Assembly (NCBI RefSeq): GCF_009800965.1
Contig: NZ_WUAF01000001.1
Span: forward strand, 248,001 to 312,000
Direction of reading: 5' to 3'
From: Cognatazoarcus halotolerans
Lineage (GTDB): Bacteria; Pseudomonadota; Gammaproteobacteria; Burkholderiales; Rhodocyclaceae
Length of the DNA stretch: 64,000 nucleotides
Shown here: one piece after another, positions 9,117 through 16,662 of the stretch
Position numbering within the stretch: the stretch's first letter is position 1
How the letters are laid out: each line of letters opens with the position of its first letter
Position numbers and translations under genes: made by a program
The notes under the pieces: model-generated
Told to the model about the DNA's origin: nothing
The model's database searches: none
Seen by the model: the letters and a program-made list of their open reading frames with translations, nothing else

Positions 9117-9662
9117 TCATGCCGCCTTGCGCGCGGCGCTGGAGACCAGTTTGACCGCCGCATCGGCATTGCGGATCGCGTTTGCCTCCGCGACGCTGAG
9201 TACTTCGCGCGTGGCCCTGCCTGCCTCGCCGACCGCGGTGCTGGCATGCGACAAGGCCGCCTTGACCGTACTGGAGACGAATTCACCACCGTGCGGCAAA
9301 CCCCGGCTGAAGATCTCGAGAGCAGTACTGATTTCACCCTCGAGCGCGCTCGCCTGCTCTTCCATCAATGCGCTCATCGATGCCCCCCAGCCCGTCAGAA
9401 TGCCGTAGCACCCCCGTATGTAGCTGAGGCCGGACAACAGGGTCGGTTCGATCATTCCGACCGTCAGCACGAGCGCCTCACGTGGTTCCTTCACCGCAGC
9501 GAAGGCTTTCAGGCCTATCACGCCGTCGTCGATGCCATTGCGCACGGTGTCGAGAGAAAGCGTAGCGAGCCGCTCCGCCGCATCGAACGAGAAGCCGGCG
9601 AGCTGATACAGGGTTTCAACCGACTTGAGACTGCTGGCGGTGAGTTTTTCAGGGCTGTACAT
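9117..9662 (-). CDS. phaP: Phasin family protein (PHA granule-associated)
   Basis: Granule-associated phasin of 181 aa. The start at 9662 gives MYSPEKLTASSLKSVETLYQ and has a GGGAGA-type ribosome-binding site just upstream; an upstream in-frame ATG at 9722 lacks one. The sequence is amphipathic and helix-rich, with repeated Ala/Glu/Ser patterns (SVAEANAIRNADAAVKLVSS), no signal peptide and few aromatic residues, as in PhaP-type phasins that coat PHB granules and limit coalescence. Two TGC-N3-GCA sequences lie just upstream (9708-9722 and 9762-9777) and may be PhaR repressor sites. A PHB esterase lies 2.5 kb away. Phasin paralogues are common, so the phaP symbol is by family. Confidence 0.85.
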   Translation of the reverse strand: MYSPEKLTASSLKSVETLYQLAGFSFDAAERLATLSLDTVRNGIDDGVIGLKAFAAVKEPREALVLTVGMIEPTLLSGLSYIRGCYGILTGWGASMSALMEEQASALEGEISTALEIFSRGLPHGGEFVSSTVKAALSHASTAVGEAGRATREVLSVAEANAIRNADAAVKLVSSAARKAA

Positions 9663-9707
9663 GGCGATCTCCCGGAGTCGGTGACTCGTGGTTTTCCAGC
9701 GCCGAAA

Positions 9708-9722
9708 TTGTGCGCTGCACAA
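9708..9722. promoter_or_regulatory. Palindrome TTGTGC-GCT-GCACAA upstream of the phasin gene (PhaR-like site)
   Basis: A perfect 6+6 bp palindrome with a 3-bp spacer, 46 bp upstream of the phasin start. Its core TGC-N3-GCA fits the TGC-rich sites bound by the PHB-responsive repressor PhaR in other bacteria (established for phaP promoters; the exact consensus varies). A similar core lies at 63662-63672. Confidence 0.5.
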
Positions 9723-9761
9723 TTAAAATATACACGGAAATCACTTGATCGCAAGATCTAT

Positions 9762-9777
9762 TTGTGCAACGCAACAA
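9762..9777. promoter_or_regulatory. Second TGC-N3-GCA element upstream of the phasin gene
   Basis: TTGTGC-AAC-GCAACAA is an imperfect copy of the 9708-9722 palindrome, 39 bp further upstream and just past the stop codon of the Lrp-family gene. Two spaced copies are what one would expect of a phasin promoter controlled by PhaR. Inference from pattern. Confidence 0.4.
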
Positions 9778-9779
9778 AC

Positions 9780-10223
9780 TCAGAGTTTGTGGGTGGACAA
9801 CAGGATGCTGGTTTCGCTCGCAGCGATGCCGTCGATCGCGCGGATCCGCCCAAGCGCTCGATCAAAGGCTTCCAGACTGTCGGCACGGATCTCGGCAACG
9901 AAATCCCAGCGCCCGTTGGTGGAATGCAGCGTCTGCACGCACGGCTCCCCGCGCAAGGCGCGCAGCACCCCATCTGTGGTGTTGCCGGCAACCGCAATCC
10001 CCATCCAGGCACGGATCCGGTGTGGTTCGGCGGTTGGCTTGAGCCGCACCGTGTAACCGACGATCAGGCCGCTGTCTTCAAGCTTGGCAAGCCGATTCTG
10101 GACAGTCCCGCGCGACACCCGCAGTCGCTTCGCGATGGCCGACAGCGGCAGGCGGGCGTTATCGCGCAACAAGGCGATCAATTCCCGATCGGTATCGTCA
10201 ATTCTGTACAGATCGTCAGTCAT
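9780..10223 (-). CDS. Lrp/AsnC family transcriptional regulator
   Basis: Leucine-responsive-type regulator of 147 aa (start MTDDLYRIDDTDRELIALL at 10223; an ATG at 10241 is also in frame). The N-terminal helix-turn-helix reads LSAIAKRLRVSRGTVQNRLA, followed by the C-terminal RAM ligand-binding domain (GRWDFVAEIRADSLEAFDRA). It is transcribed divergently from the ornithine cyclodeaminase gene, with 114 bp between the starts. Lrp-type proteins usually control the adjacent amino-acid catabolic gene in response to its substrate or product, so control of that gene by ornithine, arginine or proline is the simplest inference. Confidence 0.9.
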   Translation of the reverse strand: MTDDLYRIDDTDRELIALLRDNARLPLSAIAKRLRVSRGTVQNRLAKLEDSGLIVGYTVRLKPTAEPHRIRAWMGIAVAGNTTDGVLRALRGEPCVQTLHSTNGRWDFVAEIRADSLEAFDRALGRIRAIDGIAASETSILLSTHKL

Positions 10224-10337
10224 ATCTATCAAAGTGCGCAACGAATACCACTTTTTATACCAGTTTCGGTCTATTCGCTAAACCTCCGTCTCGCGACAAT
10301 GATCAACGACGGAAGCCTGCCGACAAGGAGTACAGCC

Positions 10338-11393
10338 ATGACCCGCTACCTCGACGTCCAGGATGTCCGCCGGTTGATCCAGGCTCGCGGCATCGAACGC
10401 TGCCTGGGGGAGCTGGCCGGATTCATCCGTGACGACTTTCTGCGCTGGTCCGATTTCGACAAGAGCCCGCGACTGGCAAGCCACTCGAAAGTCGGCGTGA
10501 TCGAGCTCATGCCGGCTTCGGACAAGACGTTGTACGGCTTCAAGTATGTAAACGGCCACCCCGGCAACCAGCGTCACGGCAAACTCACGGTGATGGCCTT
10601 TGGCGTACTCGCCGAGGTTGCCACCGGCTATCCGCTGCTGCTCTCGGATCTGACGCTTGCCACCGCGCTGCGCACCGCCGCCACTTCGGCGCTCGCGGCG
10701 CAGGCCATGGCCCGTACCGGATCGCGCTGCATGGCGGTGATCGGCAATGGCTGCCAGAGCGAATTCCAGATCATGGCCTTCCTCGGTCTGCTGGGCATCC
10801 GGGAAGTCCGGGCCTTCGATATCGACCCGGCGGCCACCGCCAAGCTGCGGCGCAACCTCGCGTCGGTCGAGGGGCTCCGGATCAGCGCGGCCGGCAGCGT
10901 CGAGGAGGCGGTCCGCGGCGCCGACATCGTGACCACGATCACCGCCGACAAGGCGCGCGCGACGATCGTCCGTGCCGACATGATCGAGCCGGGCATGCAC
11001 CTCAACGCAGTTGGCGGAGACTGCCCCGGCAAGACCGAACTCGCGGCGGCGATTCTCGAGCGCGCACGCGTAGTGGTCGAATACGAGGCGCAAAGCCGCA
11101 TCGAGGGCGAGATCCAGCAGATGCAACCAGGCTTTGCGGTGACCGAGTTGTGGGAGGTGCTAGCGGGCAAGGCGCAGGGCCGCGGCTCGGCCGACGAGAT
11201 CACGGTGTTCGATTCGGTCGGCTTCGCGCTCGAGGATTTCTCGACCTTACGTTACCTCTATCAGCGCGCGCGCAGCGCGCGGATCGGCCGCGACATCGAG
11301 TTGATCCCGGAACTCGAGGACCCGCGCGACCTGTTCGGCCTCCTGCGCGAGACCGGGGCCATGAACCGCCCCGCACAGCTCGAGACCGCCTGA
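10338..11393 (+). CDS. ocd: Ornithine cyclodeaminase
   Basis: NAD-dependent ornithine cyclodeaminase (ornithine to proline plus ammonia), 351 aa from the ATG at 10338, which has GGAG at 10327-10330. The substrate-binding half contains GFKYVNGHPGN and LTVMAFGVLAEVATGYPLLL; the Rossmann half carries the dinucleotide motif VIGNGCQSEF, and the catalytic Asp lies in the characteristic NAVGGDCPGKTEL. The length and the GGDCPGKTEL motif favour ornithine cyclodeaminase over the related alanine dehydrogenase or mu-crystallin-like members of the family. The divergent Lrp-type gene is the likely regulator. The gene ends 16 bp before the stop of the convergent response regulator gene. Confidence 0.9.
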   Translation: MTRYLDVQDVRRLIQARGIERCLGELAGFIRDDFLRWSDFDKSPRLASHSKVGVIELMPASDKTLYGFKYVNGHPGNQRHGKLTVMAFGVLAEVATGYPLLLSDLTLATALRTAATSALAAQAMARTGSRCMAVIGNGCQSEFQIMAFLGLLGIREVRAFDIDPAATAKLRRNLASVEGLRISAAGSVEEAVRGADIVTTITADKARATIVRADMIEPGMHLNAVGGDCPGKTELAAAILERARVVVEYEAQSRIEGEIQQMQPGFAVTELWEVLAGKAQGRGSADEITVFDSVGFALEDFSTLRYLYQRARSARIGRDIELIPELEDPRDLFGLLRETGAMNRPAQLETA

Positions 11394-11409
11394 GCGCTAG
11401 CCGCGCGCG

Positions 11410-12357
11410 TCAGGCGCCGCCCGAGGACGCGCCGCCCACCCTCACCTTGTTCATCGCCAGCGCCGCCGCGGCGGTACGGGTTTCCACGCCGAGCTTCTCG
11501 AAGACGTGTTCAAGATGCTTATGCACCGTGCGCGGGCTGGTCCCGAGGATTTCGCCGATGTCCTTGTTGGTCTTGCCCTTGATCACCCAGTAGAGCACCT
11601 CCGCCTCGCGCCCGGTGAGCTGGAAGGCATGTCCCAGCGCCTCGATCGCCGCCTCGTCCGATTCCTCGCGCATGCCGATCAGCCACTCGCCCTCGGGAGT
11701 GCGGTTGTGCAGCGTGACGATGAGCCGCCGCGCACCGCGGGTGAGCGACAGCGGCAAGCTGTCGCGACCGTCTGCGCGGGCTGCCGCGGCGCCCTCGATC
11801 CAGTTGCGCAGGCCACGTGGCGCGATGTCGTCCTGCGTGCCAGCGAACTCCTCGAGCAGTTTCCTCGCCAGCGGCGTCTGCCACATCAGGCGACCGTCGG
11901 AAATGCGCATCGCCAGCGTGGCCTGGCCAAAGGCGTCGAGCGCGCTGCGCGCCTGCTTGGTCAGGCGTGCGCTGTGCAGATGGGCGTTGATGCGGGCGAG
12001 TACCTCGCGGGGGCGAATGGGCTTGGTCACATAGTCGGCACCACCCGACTCGAAGGCGTTCACCACATGCTCGGTCTCGGTCAGCCCGGTCATGAAGAGG
12101 ATCGGAATCTGCTGTGTCGTATAGTCGGCCTTGAGCCGGCGAGCGACTTCGAATCCGTCCATGCCGGGCATCACCGCGTCTAGCAGGATCACGTCGGGCA
12201 GGCTCTGCCTCGCCCGCGCCAGCGCACTCTCCCCATTGGTGGCGACGAGCACGGTGAAACCCGATTCATCGAGAGCGTCGTGCAGCACCGCGAGGTTGTC
12301 CGGCACATCGTCGACGATCAGCACCACGTCGGCCTCCGGAAGCATTCGTTCAGTCAT
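11410..12357 (-). CDS. LuxR-type response regulator paired with the permease-kinase fusion
   Basis: Response regulator of 315 aa. The N-terminal receiver contains VVLIVDDVPDNLAVL and the phospho-acceptor region VILLDAVMPGMDGF. A middle region of about 110 residues (GQATLAMRISDGRLMWQTPL) looks PAS-like but is not assigned. The C-terminal LuxR helix-turn-helix reads LTGREAEVLYWVIKGKTNKD with TVHKHLEHVFEKLGV. The start at 12357 overlaps the end of the upstream permease-kinase gene by 8 bp, so the two are translationally coupled and very probably a cognate pair. The target genes are not evident. Confidence 0.9.
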   Translation of the reverse strand: MTERMLPEADVVLIVDDVPDNLAVLHDALDESGFTVLVATNGESALARARQSLPDVILLDAVMPGMDGFEVARRLKADYTTQQIPILFMTGLTETEHVVNAFESGGADYVTKPIRPREVLARINAHLHSARLTKQARSALDAFGQATLAMRISDGRLMWQTPLARKLLEEFAGTQDDIAPRGLRNWIEGAAAARADGRDSLPLSLTRGARRLIVTLHNRTPEGEWLIGMREESDEAAIEALGHAFQLTGREAEVLYWVIKGKTNKDIGEILGTSPRTVHKHLEHVFEKLGVETRTAAAALAMNKVRVGGASSGGA

Positions 12358-15300
12358 CGCGTCCTCGTTCGATGAGGCTCTTGATCGCATCCAGCTGAAA
12401 GCCGCTGGCCAGGTCGCGAACCATCGCCACGAAGTCCGTACTGTCCGGATCCCGCGCCTCGATCTCGTCGAGCCGTTTCTGGATGCCGCGCACATAGCCG
12501 GTGTCGACCAGCGCGGCAAGCGCCTCGAGCTCGGCCTGCGCCGGGTAGCACAACGCCGCCGGCGCCTGCCTCGCGGCCGGGACGTCGGCAGGGCTCGCCG
12601 AGGCCGCGCCGCGAATCACCCACTCGAGTGACAGGCGCTGGCCGAGCCAGTCGAGCAGCGCGCTCACCTTGACCGGCTTGAGGATGAAATCCTCGGCCGG
12701 CAAAGCCACGTCGTTGTCCAGCCCCTTGTCGAAGGCATTGGCCGAGATCACCGCGACATGCGCATGGCAAAGGCCGTCGCGGCGAATGCGCCGTATCGTC
12801 TCCCATCCGTCGATGCCCGGCATGGCGAGGTCCATGAAGATCACCTCCGGTCGAAAATCGGCCACCATCCCGAGGCATTGCTGGCCGGATTCGGCCTCCC
12901 CCACCTCGAAGCCCAGCGGCACCAGCACGTTGACCAGCAGCTCGCGATCCACCCGCTCGTTATCCACCACCAGGATGCGTCGCCGCGGCCCCCGGTAAGC
13001 GATGCGCTCCACCCTGGGCAGGACGCGCGCAGCCTCGGCCGAGTGCAGGTGCGGCAGGAACAGGCGAATGCGAAAGATCGAGCCCGTGCCTGGCGTGCTA
13101 TCGACCTCGAGCTGTCCGCCCATCACATCGACGAACATCCGGCTGATGGTCAGGCCCAGGCCCGCGCCGGCCGCATGCTGGGCGGCGGAGCCGCGCGCGA
13201 AGGGCTCGAAGATGCGCTGCATCTCGGCTTCGGTGATGCCCGGGCCGGTGTCCTCGATCTCGAAGGTCGCCATCTCGCGAGCATGGCGCACCCGCATCGT
13301 CACCGACCCGCTCTGGGTAAACTTGACCGCATTGCCCAACACATTGATCAGCACCTGGCGCAGCCGCTTCTCGTCGACGCGCACCACCGCCGGCAGCTCG
13401 CCCTCGGGGCGGAATTCGAACACCAGGCCCCGCGCCCGCGCCTGCGGCTCGATCATGCCGACGACCTGCTGCAGGAAGTCCACGAAGTCGAGCGGCCGGA
13501 CCTCGAGGGTCAGCTTTCCGCCCTCGATGCGCGCGATGTCGAGCGTGCCCTCGATGAGCGACAGCAAGTGGTCGCCGCTGCGCCGGATGACATTGATCGC
13601 CTGCCGCCGATGCACGGGGATGGAGGCATCGCCATCGAGGATCTGCGCATAGCCGAGGATGGAATTGAGCGGCGTGCGCAGTTCGTGACTGATCGCGGTG
13701 ATATAGCGACTCTTCGCCTGGTTGGCGAGCTCGGCGGTCTGCTTGGCCTTCTGCAACTGCTCGTCGGTGCGTTTGTGCGAGGCGATCTCGCGCATCAGCA
13801 GGTGGGTCTGGCGGTTCGATTCCTGTTGGGCAACCTGGCGACTCTTGTGGGTCAGCACCATCCACCACACCACCACCCCCGCAAGCAAGGTGAGCACGGC
13901 GTAGGCCTTCAGGAAGCTGAGCTTGAGTGCCGGCGTGAGCGCCACCGCGGCATCGCCGAAGACCCTGAACTGGTGATAGTAGAAAAGACCCAGCAACAGT
14001 GCCAGGAAGGGCAGCACCACGGCCATCAGCAACAGGTAGTGCCCCAGCCCCGAATCGATGAATGGCCATGCCCGGCGCGGCAGCAGGTACTGCATCGCCC
14101 GGCTCCACTGTGCCGAAAGACTTGCTTCGGGCTTGCACAGGTCATTGCAGCGCGCATCGAGCGAGCAGCACAGCGAACAGATGCTGCCCTGGTAGGCCGG
14201 GCAGCGCGCCATGTCGTCGGCTTCGTAGCTGCGCTCGCAGATCACGCAGCGCTGCACCCCCGCCCCGGGCTCGGACTGACGCGCGATGTAGTAGCGCCCG
14301 CGGGTCGCCCAGGCGATCAACGGCGAGACCACGAAGGCGGTGAGCAGCGCGATCAGCGCCGAGAACGACTGCGCCGCCACGCCGAAGGCACCGAAATAGG
14401 CCGCCACCGAAAGCGCCGAGGCGATGCCCATTGCCCCCACCCCGACCGGATTGATGTCGTAGAGGTGGGCGCGCTTGAATTCGATACCGGGCGGCGACAG
14501 GCCCAGCGGCTTGTTGATCACCAGGTCGGCGACCACCGCCATCATCCAGGAGATCGCGATGTTCGAGTAGAGCCCCAAGACCTTGCCGAGCGCCTGGAAC
14601 ACATCGAGTTCCATCAGCATCAGCGCGATCAGGGTATTGAACACCACCCACACCACCCGCCCCGGATGGCTGTGGGTGAGCCGCGCGAAAAAGTTCGACC
14701 ACGCCAGCGAGCCGGCATAGGCGTTGGTGACGTTGATCTTGAGCTGCGAGACAAGCACGAACAGCGCCGTGGCGGCGATCGCCCAGCCGAGGTTCGGAAA
14801 CACGTACTCCCACGCGACCAGATACATCTGGTTGGGATCGACCGCGCGATCCACCGGCACCGAGTTGCGAATCGCCAGCCACGCGAGCAGCGCCCCGCCG
14901 AGCATCTTGAGCACCCCGGGCACCACCCAGCCAGGTCCGCCGATGAGCACCCCGGCGAGCCACCGCCCGCGGCGCGCGCGGGTGCGCTCCGGCATGAAGC
15001 GCAGGTAGTCGGCCTGCTCGCCCATCTGGGTGATCAGCGCCACGCCAACGGTGACCGCCGCGCCGAAGAGGTTGAGGTCGAACTGCGTGCCGCGGCCATC
15101 CTGGCCGCCGTAGGCCATCAATCCCGCGAGCACGTCGGGGTTCTCGCGCAATACGTAGATGTAGGGCACCACCAGCATCACCAGCCACAGCGGCTGGGTG
15201 AGCGTCTGCAGGCGGCTGATCGCGGTGACCCCGTGCATCACCAGCGGAATCACCACCAGCGCGCAGATGAGGTAGCCCCAGGCCGGCGGGATGTCGAAGG

Positions 15301-15763
15301 CGAGATCGAGCGCGTAGGCCATGATGGCGGCCTCGAGCGCGAAAAAGATGAAGGTGAAGCTCGCGTAGATCAGCGAAGTAAGCGTCGAGCCGATGTAGCC
15401 GAAACCCGCACCGCGGGTCAGCAAGTCCATGTCCACCCCGTAGCGCGCCGCATACAGGCTCACTGGCAGGCCCGCCAGGAAGATGATCAGGCCAGTGGCC
15501 AGGATCGCCCAGAAGGCATTGATGAAGCCGTAGTCCACCAGCAGCGTCGCCCCCACCGCCTCGAGCACCAAAAAGGACGCCGCGCCAAAGGCGGTGTTGG
15601 CCACCCGCAACTCCGACCACTTGCGGAAGCTGCGCGGCGTGAAGCGCAGCGCATAGTCTTCCAGCGTCTCGCGGGCGACCCAGGTGTTGTAGTCGCGGCG
15701 CACCTTGACCACCCGCTGGGTGGCGGGCGGCGCAGGCTGCTCGAACGGGCGCGGCGCATTCAT
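12350..15763 (-). CDS. NCS1 permease / hybrid histidine kinase fusion protein
   Basis: Very large fusion of 1137 aa from the ATG at 15763; a TTG at 15820 would add 19 residues, and neither start has a strong ribosome-binding site. The first ~500 residues are a complete nucleobase:cation symporter-1 (cytosine/purine permease-like) domain with about 12 helices (VANTAFGAASFLVLEAVGAT; NVTNAYAGSLAWSNFF). A Cys-rich segment follows at about 505-550 (CVICERSYEADDMARC, then CSLCCSLDARCNDLC), then two more helices, a HisKA box (ISHELRTPLNSILGYAQIL, His693), an ATPase domain (NVLGNAVKF, GAGLGLTIS) and a receiver with Asp978 in VIFMDLAMPGIDG. The kinase probably reads substrate binding or transport by the permease domain; the nitrogen-base ligand is inferred. 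The LuxR regulator overlaps its end. Confidence 0.9.
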   Translation of the reverse strand: MNAPRPFEQPAPPATQRVVKVRRDYNTWVARETLEDYALRFTPRSFRKWSELRVANTAFGAASFLVLEAVGATLLVDYGFINAFWAILATGLIIFLAGLPVSLYAARYGVDMDLLTRGAGFGYIGSTLTSLIYASFTFIFFALEAAIMAYALDLAFDIPPAWGYLICALVVIPLVMHGVTAISRLQTLTQPLWLVMLVVPYIYVLRENPDVLAGLMAYGGQDGRGTQFDLNLFGAAVTVGVALITQMGEQADYLRFMPERTRARRGRWLAGVLIGGPGWVVPGVLKMLGGALLAWLAIRNSVPVDRAVDPNQMYLVAWEYVFPNLGWAIAATALFVLVSQLKINVTNAYAGSLAWSNFFARLTHSHPGRVVWVVFNTLIALMLMELDVFQALGKVLGLYSNIAISWMMAVVADLVINKPLGLSPPGIEFKRAHLYDINPVGVGAMGIASALSVAAYFGAFGVAAQSFSALIALLTAFVVSPLIAWATRGRYYIARQSEPGAGVQRCVICERSYEADDMARCPAYQGSICSLCCSLDARCNDLCKPEASLSAQWSRAMQYLLPRRAWPFIDSGLGHYLLLMAVVLPFLALLLGLFYYHQFRVFGDAAVALTPALKLSFLKAYAVLTLLAGVVVWWMVLTHKSRQVAQQESNRQTHLLMREIASHKRTDEQLQKAKQTAELANQAKSRYITAISHELRTPLNSILGYAQILDGDASIPVHRRQAINVIRRSGDHLLSLIEGTLDIARIEGGKLTLEVRPLDFVDFLQQVVGMIEPQARARGLVFEFRPEGELPAVVRVDEKRLRQVLINVLGNAVKFTQSGSVTMRVRHAREMATFEIEDTGPGITEAEMQRIFEPFARGSAAQHAAGAGLGLTISRMFVDVMGGQLEVDSTPGTGSIFRIRLFLPHLHSAEAARVLPRVERIAYRGPRRRILVVDNERVDRELLVNVLVPLGFEVGEAESGQQCLGMVADFRPEVIFMDLAMPGIDGWETIRRIRRDGLCHAHVAVISANAFDKGLDNDVALPAEDFILKPVKVSALLDWLGQRLSLEWVIRGAASASPADVPAARQAPAALCYPAQAELEALAALVDTGYVRGIQKRLDEIEARDPDSTDFVAMVRDLASGFQLDAIKSLIERGRDD

Positions 15764-15820
15764 AGCTGCCGGGGTGCTCGAATTGGAGGTTGGGCTCGCA
15801 TTGGAGCTGTGATCAAGCAA

Positions 15821-16590
15821 TTAGCGTTCCCGCCCCCGGCAGCGCACAATCGACGCTACTGCGAAACCTTCACCAACACACCGAAGCAACCGCACGACCC
15901 GCGTCGGCCCGTGCCGGGCTTGCCGCCCTGCGAACTGGCTGCGCTTCGAACAGCCGGCTACCGCGTTGGTTTTGCGAACTGAATGCCGTACCGTAAACCA
16001 AATGGCCGACACCGCCACGCACCATTCCGGTGCATGGGACTCGGGAGCCACCGGCCGCGCCACGCGCGGCAGCCTGGTCTCGCTGCGCGGATGACGCGAT
16101 ACTCACCGTCAGTGCAAGAATCGATATCGCCAGCGGCGAGCCTGCATACCCCCTTGAAGCTGGCACGCGCGGGGCCTGGCAATAACAAGGCGTGGCTTCA
16201 TCGCTTGCGCTCGCCGTTGGCATGTCGACTACGCGAATTTACATCTCGCCCCCCACCAGCCCCGCCGGCGTCTCGAAGAACCTTAAAATTCGTTCAAGTT
16301 CAATAACTTGGTCGACAAATCAGGCGACCGCGAGGCGTCGCCGATGCGCAATCCAGGCCCACCCAAAAAGTGTGTCATTTCTCGAACACCTCCCATCCGG
16401 ACCCGCATCGAGGCTCTATCTCTATGATTTTTAGTAATTTTTTAATCAAATGTTGCATTGCAATCAAATAATGCTGCGCCTGCGAAGTGTTCAACTTCTG
16501 GATCACTTCGATCCGCAACGGCGGCCAGCAACAAATAATGAAACATTTTTTCACTTTTTAATTCAACCACTTACCTATTCATCACGGGGC
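15821..16590. other. Intergenic region upstream of the fibre operon
   Basis: About 770 bp without a convincing gene. Short open frames on both strands here are Arg/Ser/Pro-rich, lack ribosome-binding sites and look like high-GC shadows. The right half (about 16420-16570) is distinctly AT-rich relative to its surroundings, which could favour IHF-type bending. It contains TTGCATTGCAA at 16453-16463 and the CGAAGTG/CACTTCG inverted repeat at 16483-16510, both suitable as activator or architectural protein sites for the sigma-54 promoter that follows. Confidence 0.5.
16483..16510. promoter_or_regulatory. Inverted repeat CGAAGTG-N14-CACTTCG, candidate upstream activator site
   Basis: Seven-base arms with a 14-nt spacer, centred about 95 bp upstream of the -24 element of the sigma-54 promoter. 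This is the usual distance for a bacterial enhancer-binding protein site. The sigma-54 activator encoded at 25032-26369 is the obvious candidate to bind it. Assignment is by position and symmetry only. Confidence 0.45.
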
Positions 16591-16605
16591 TGGCCTGCAA
16601 CTTGC
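16591..16605 (+). promoter_or_regulatory. Sigma-54 (-24/-12) promoter of the fibre operon
   Basis: TGGCCTGCAACTTGC matches the sigma-54 consensus TGGC(AC)-N5-TTGC: GG and GC are separated by exactly 10 bases, and all bases of the TGGC and TTGC blocks are present. It lies 57 bp upstream of the first fibre gene start, predicting transcription from about 16617 and a ~46-nt leader containing a small hairpin (CCGAC-CTTC-GTCGG, 16625-16638). A sigma-54 activator gene belongs to the same locus. Confidence 0.75.
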
Positions 16606-16662
16606 GCTAAGAGTGAGCGGAGAGCCGACCTTCGTCGGAGCTCACGTTAATGGGAGACAACG

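Noticed and set aside
12758-15982. Open frame of over 1000 codons on the plus strand
   Set aside because: It is antisense to the permease-kinase fusion, is His/Arg/Gln-rich with no domain, and follows from high GC at third codon positions. The minus-strand protein has complete motifs.
16453-16463. TTGCATTGCAA palindrome upstream of the fibre operon as a Zur or PhaR site
   Set aside because: It shares only short words with the zinc and phasin elements, and the flanks do not match. Kept only as a note in the intergenic entry.
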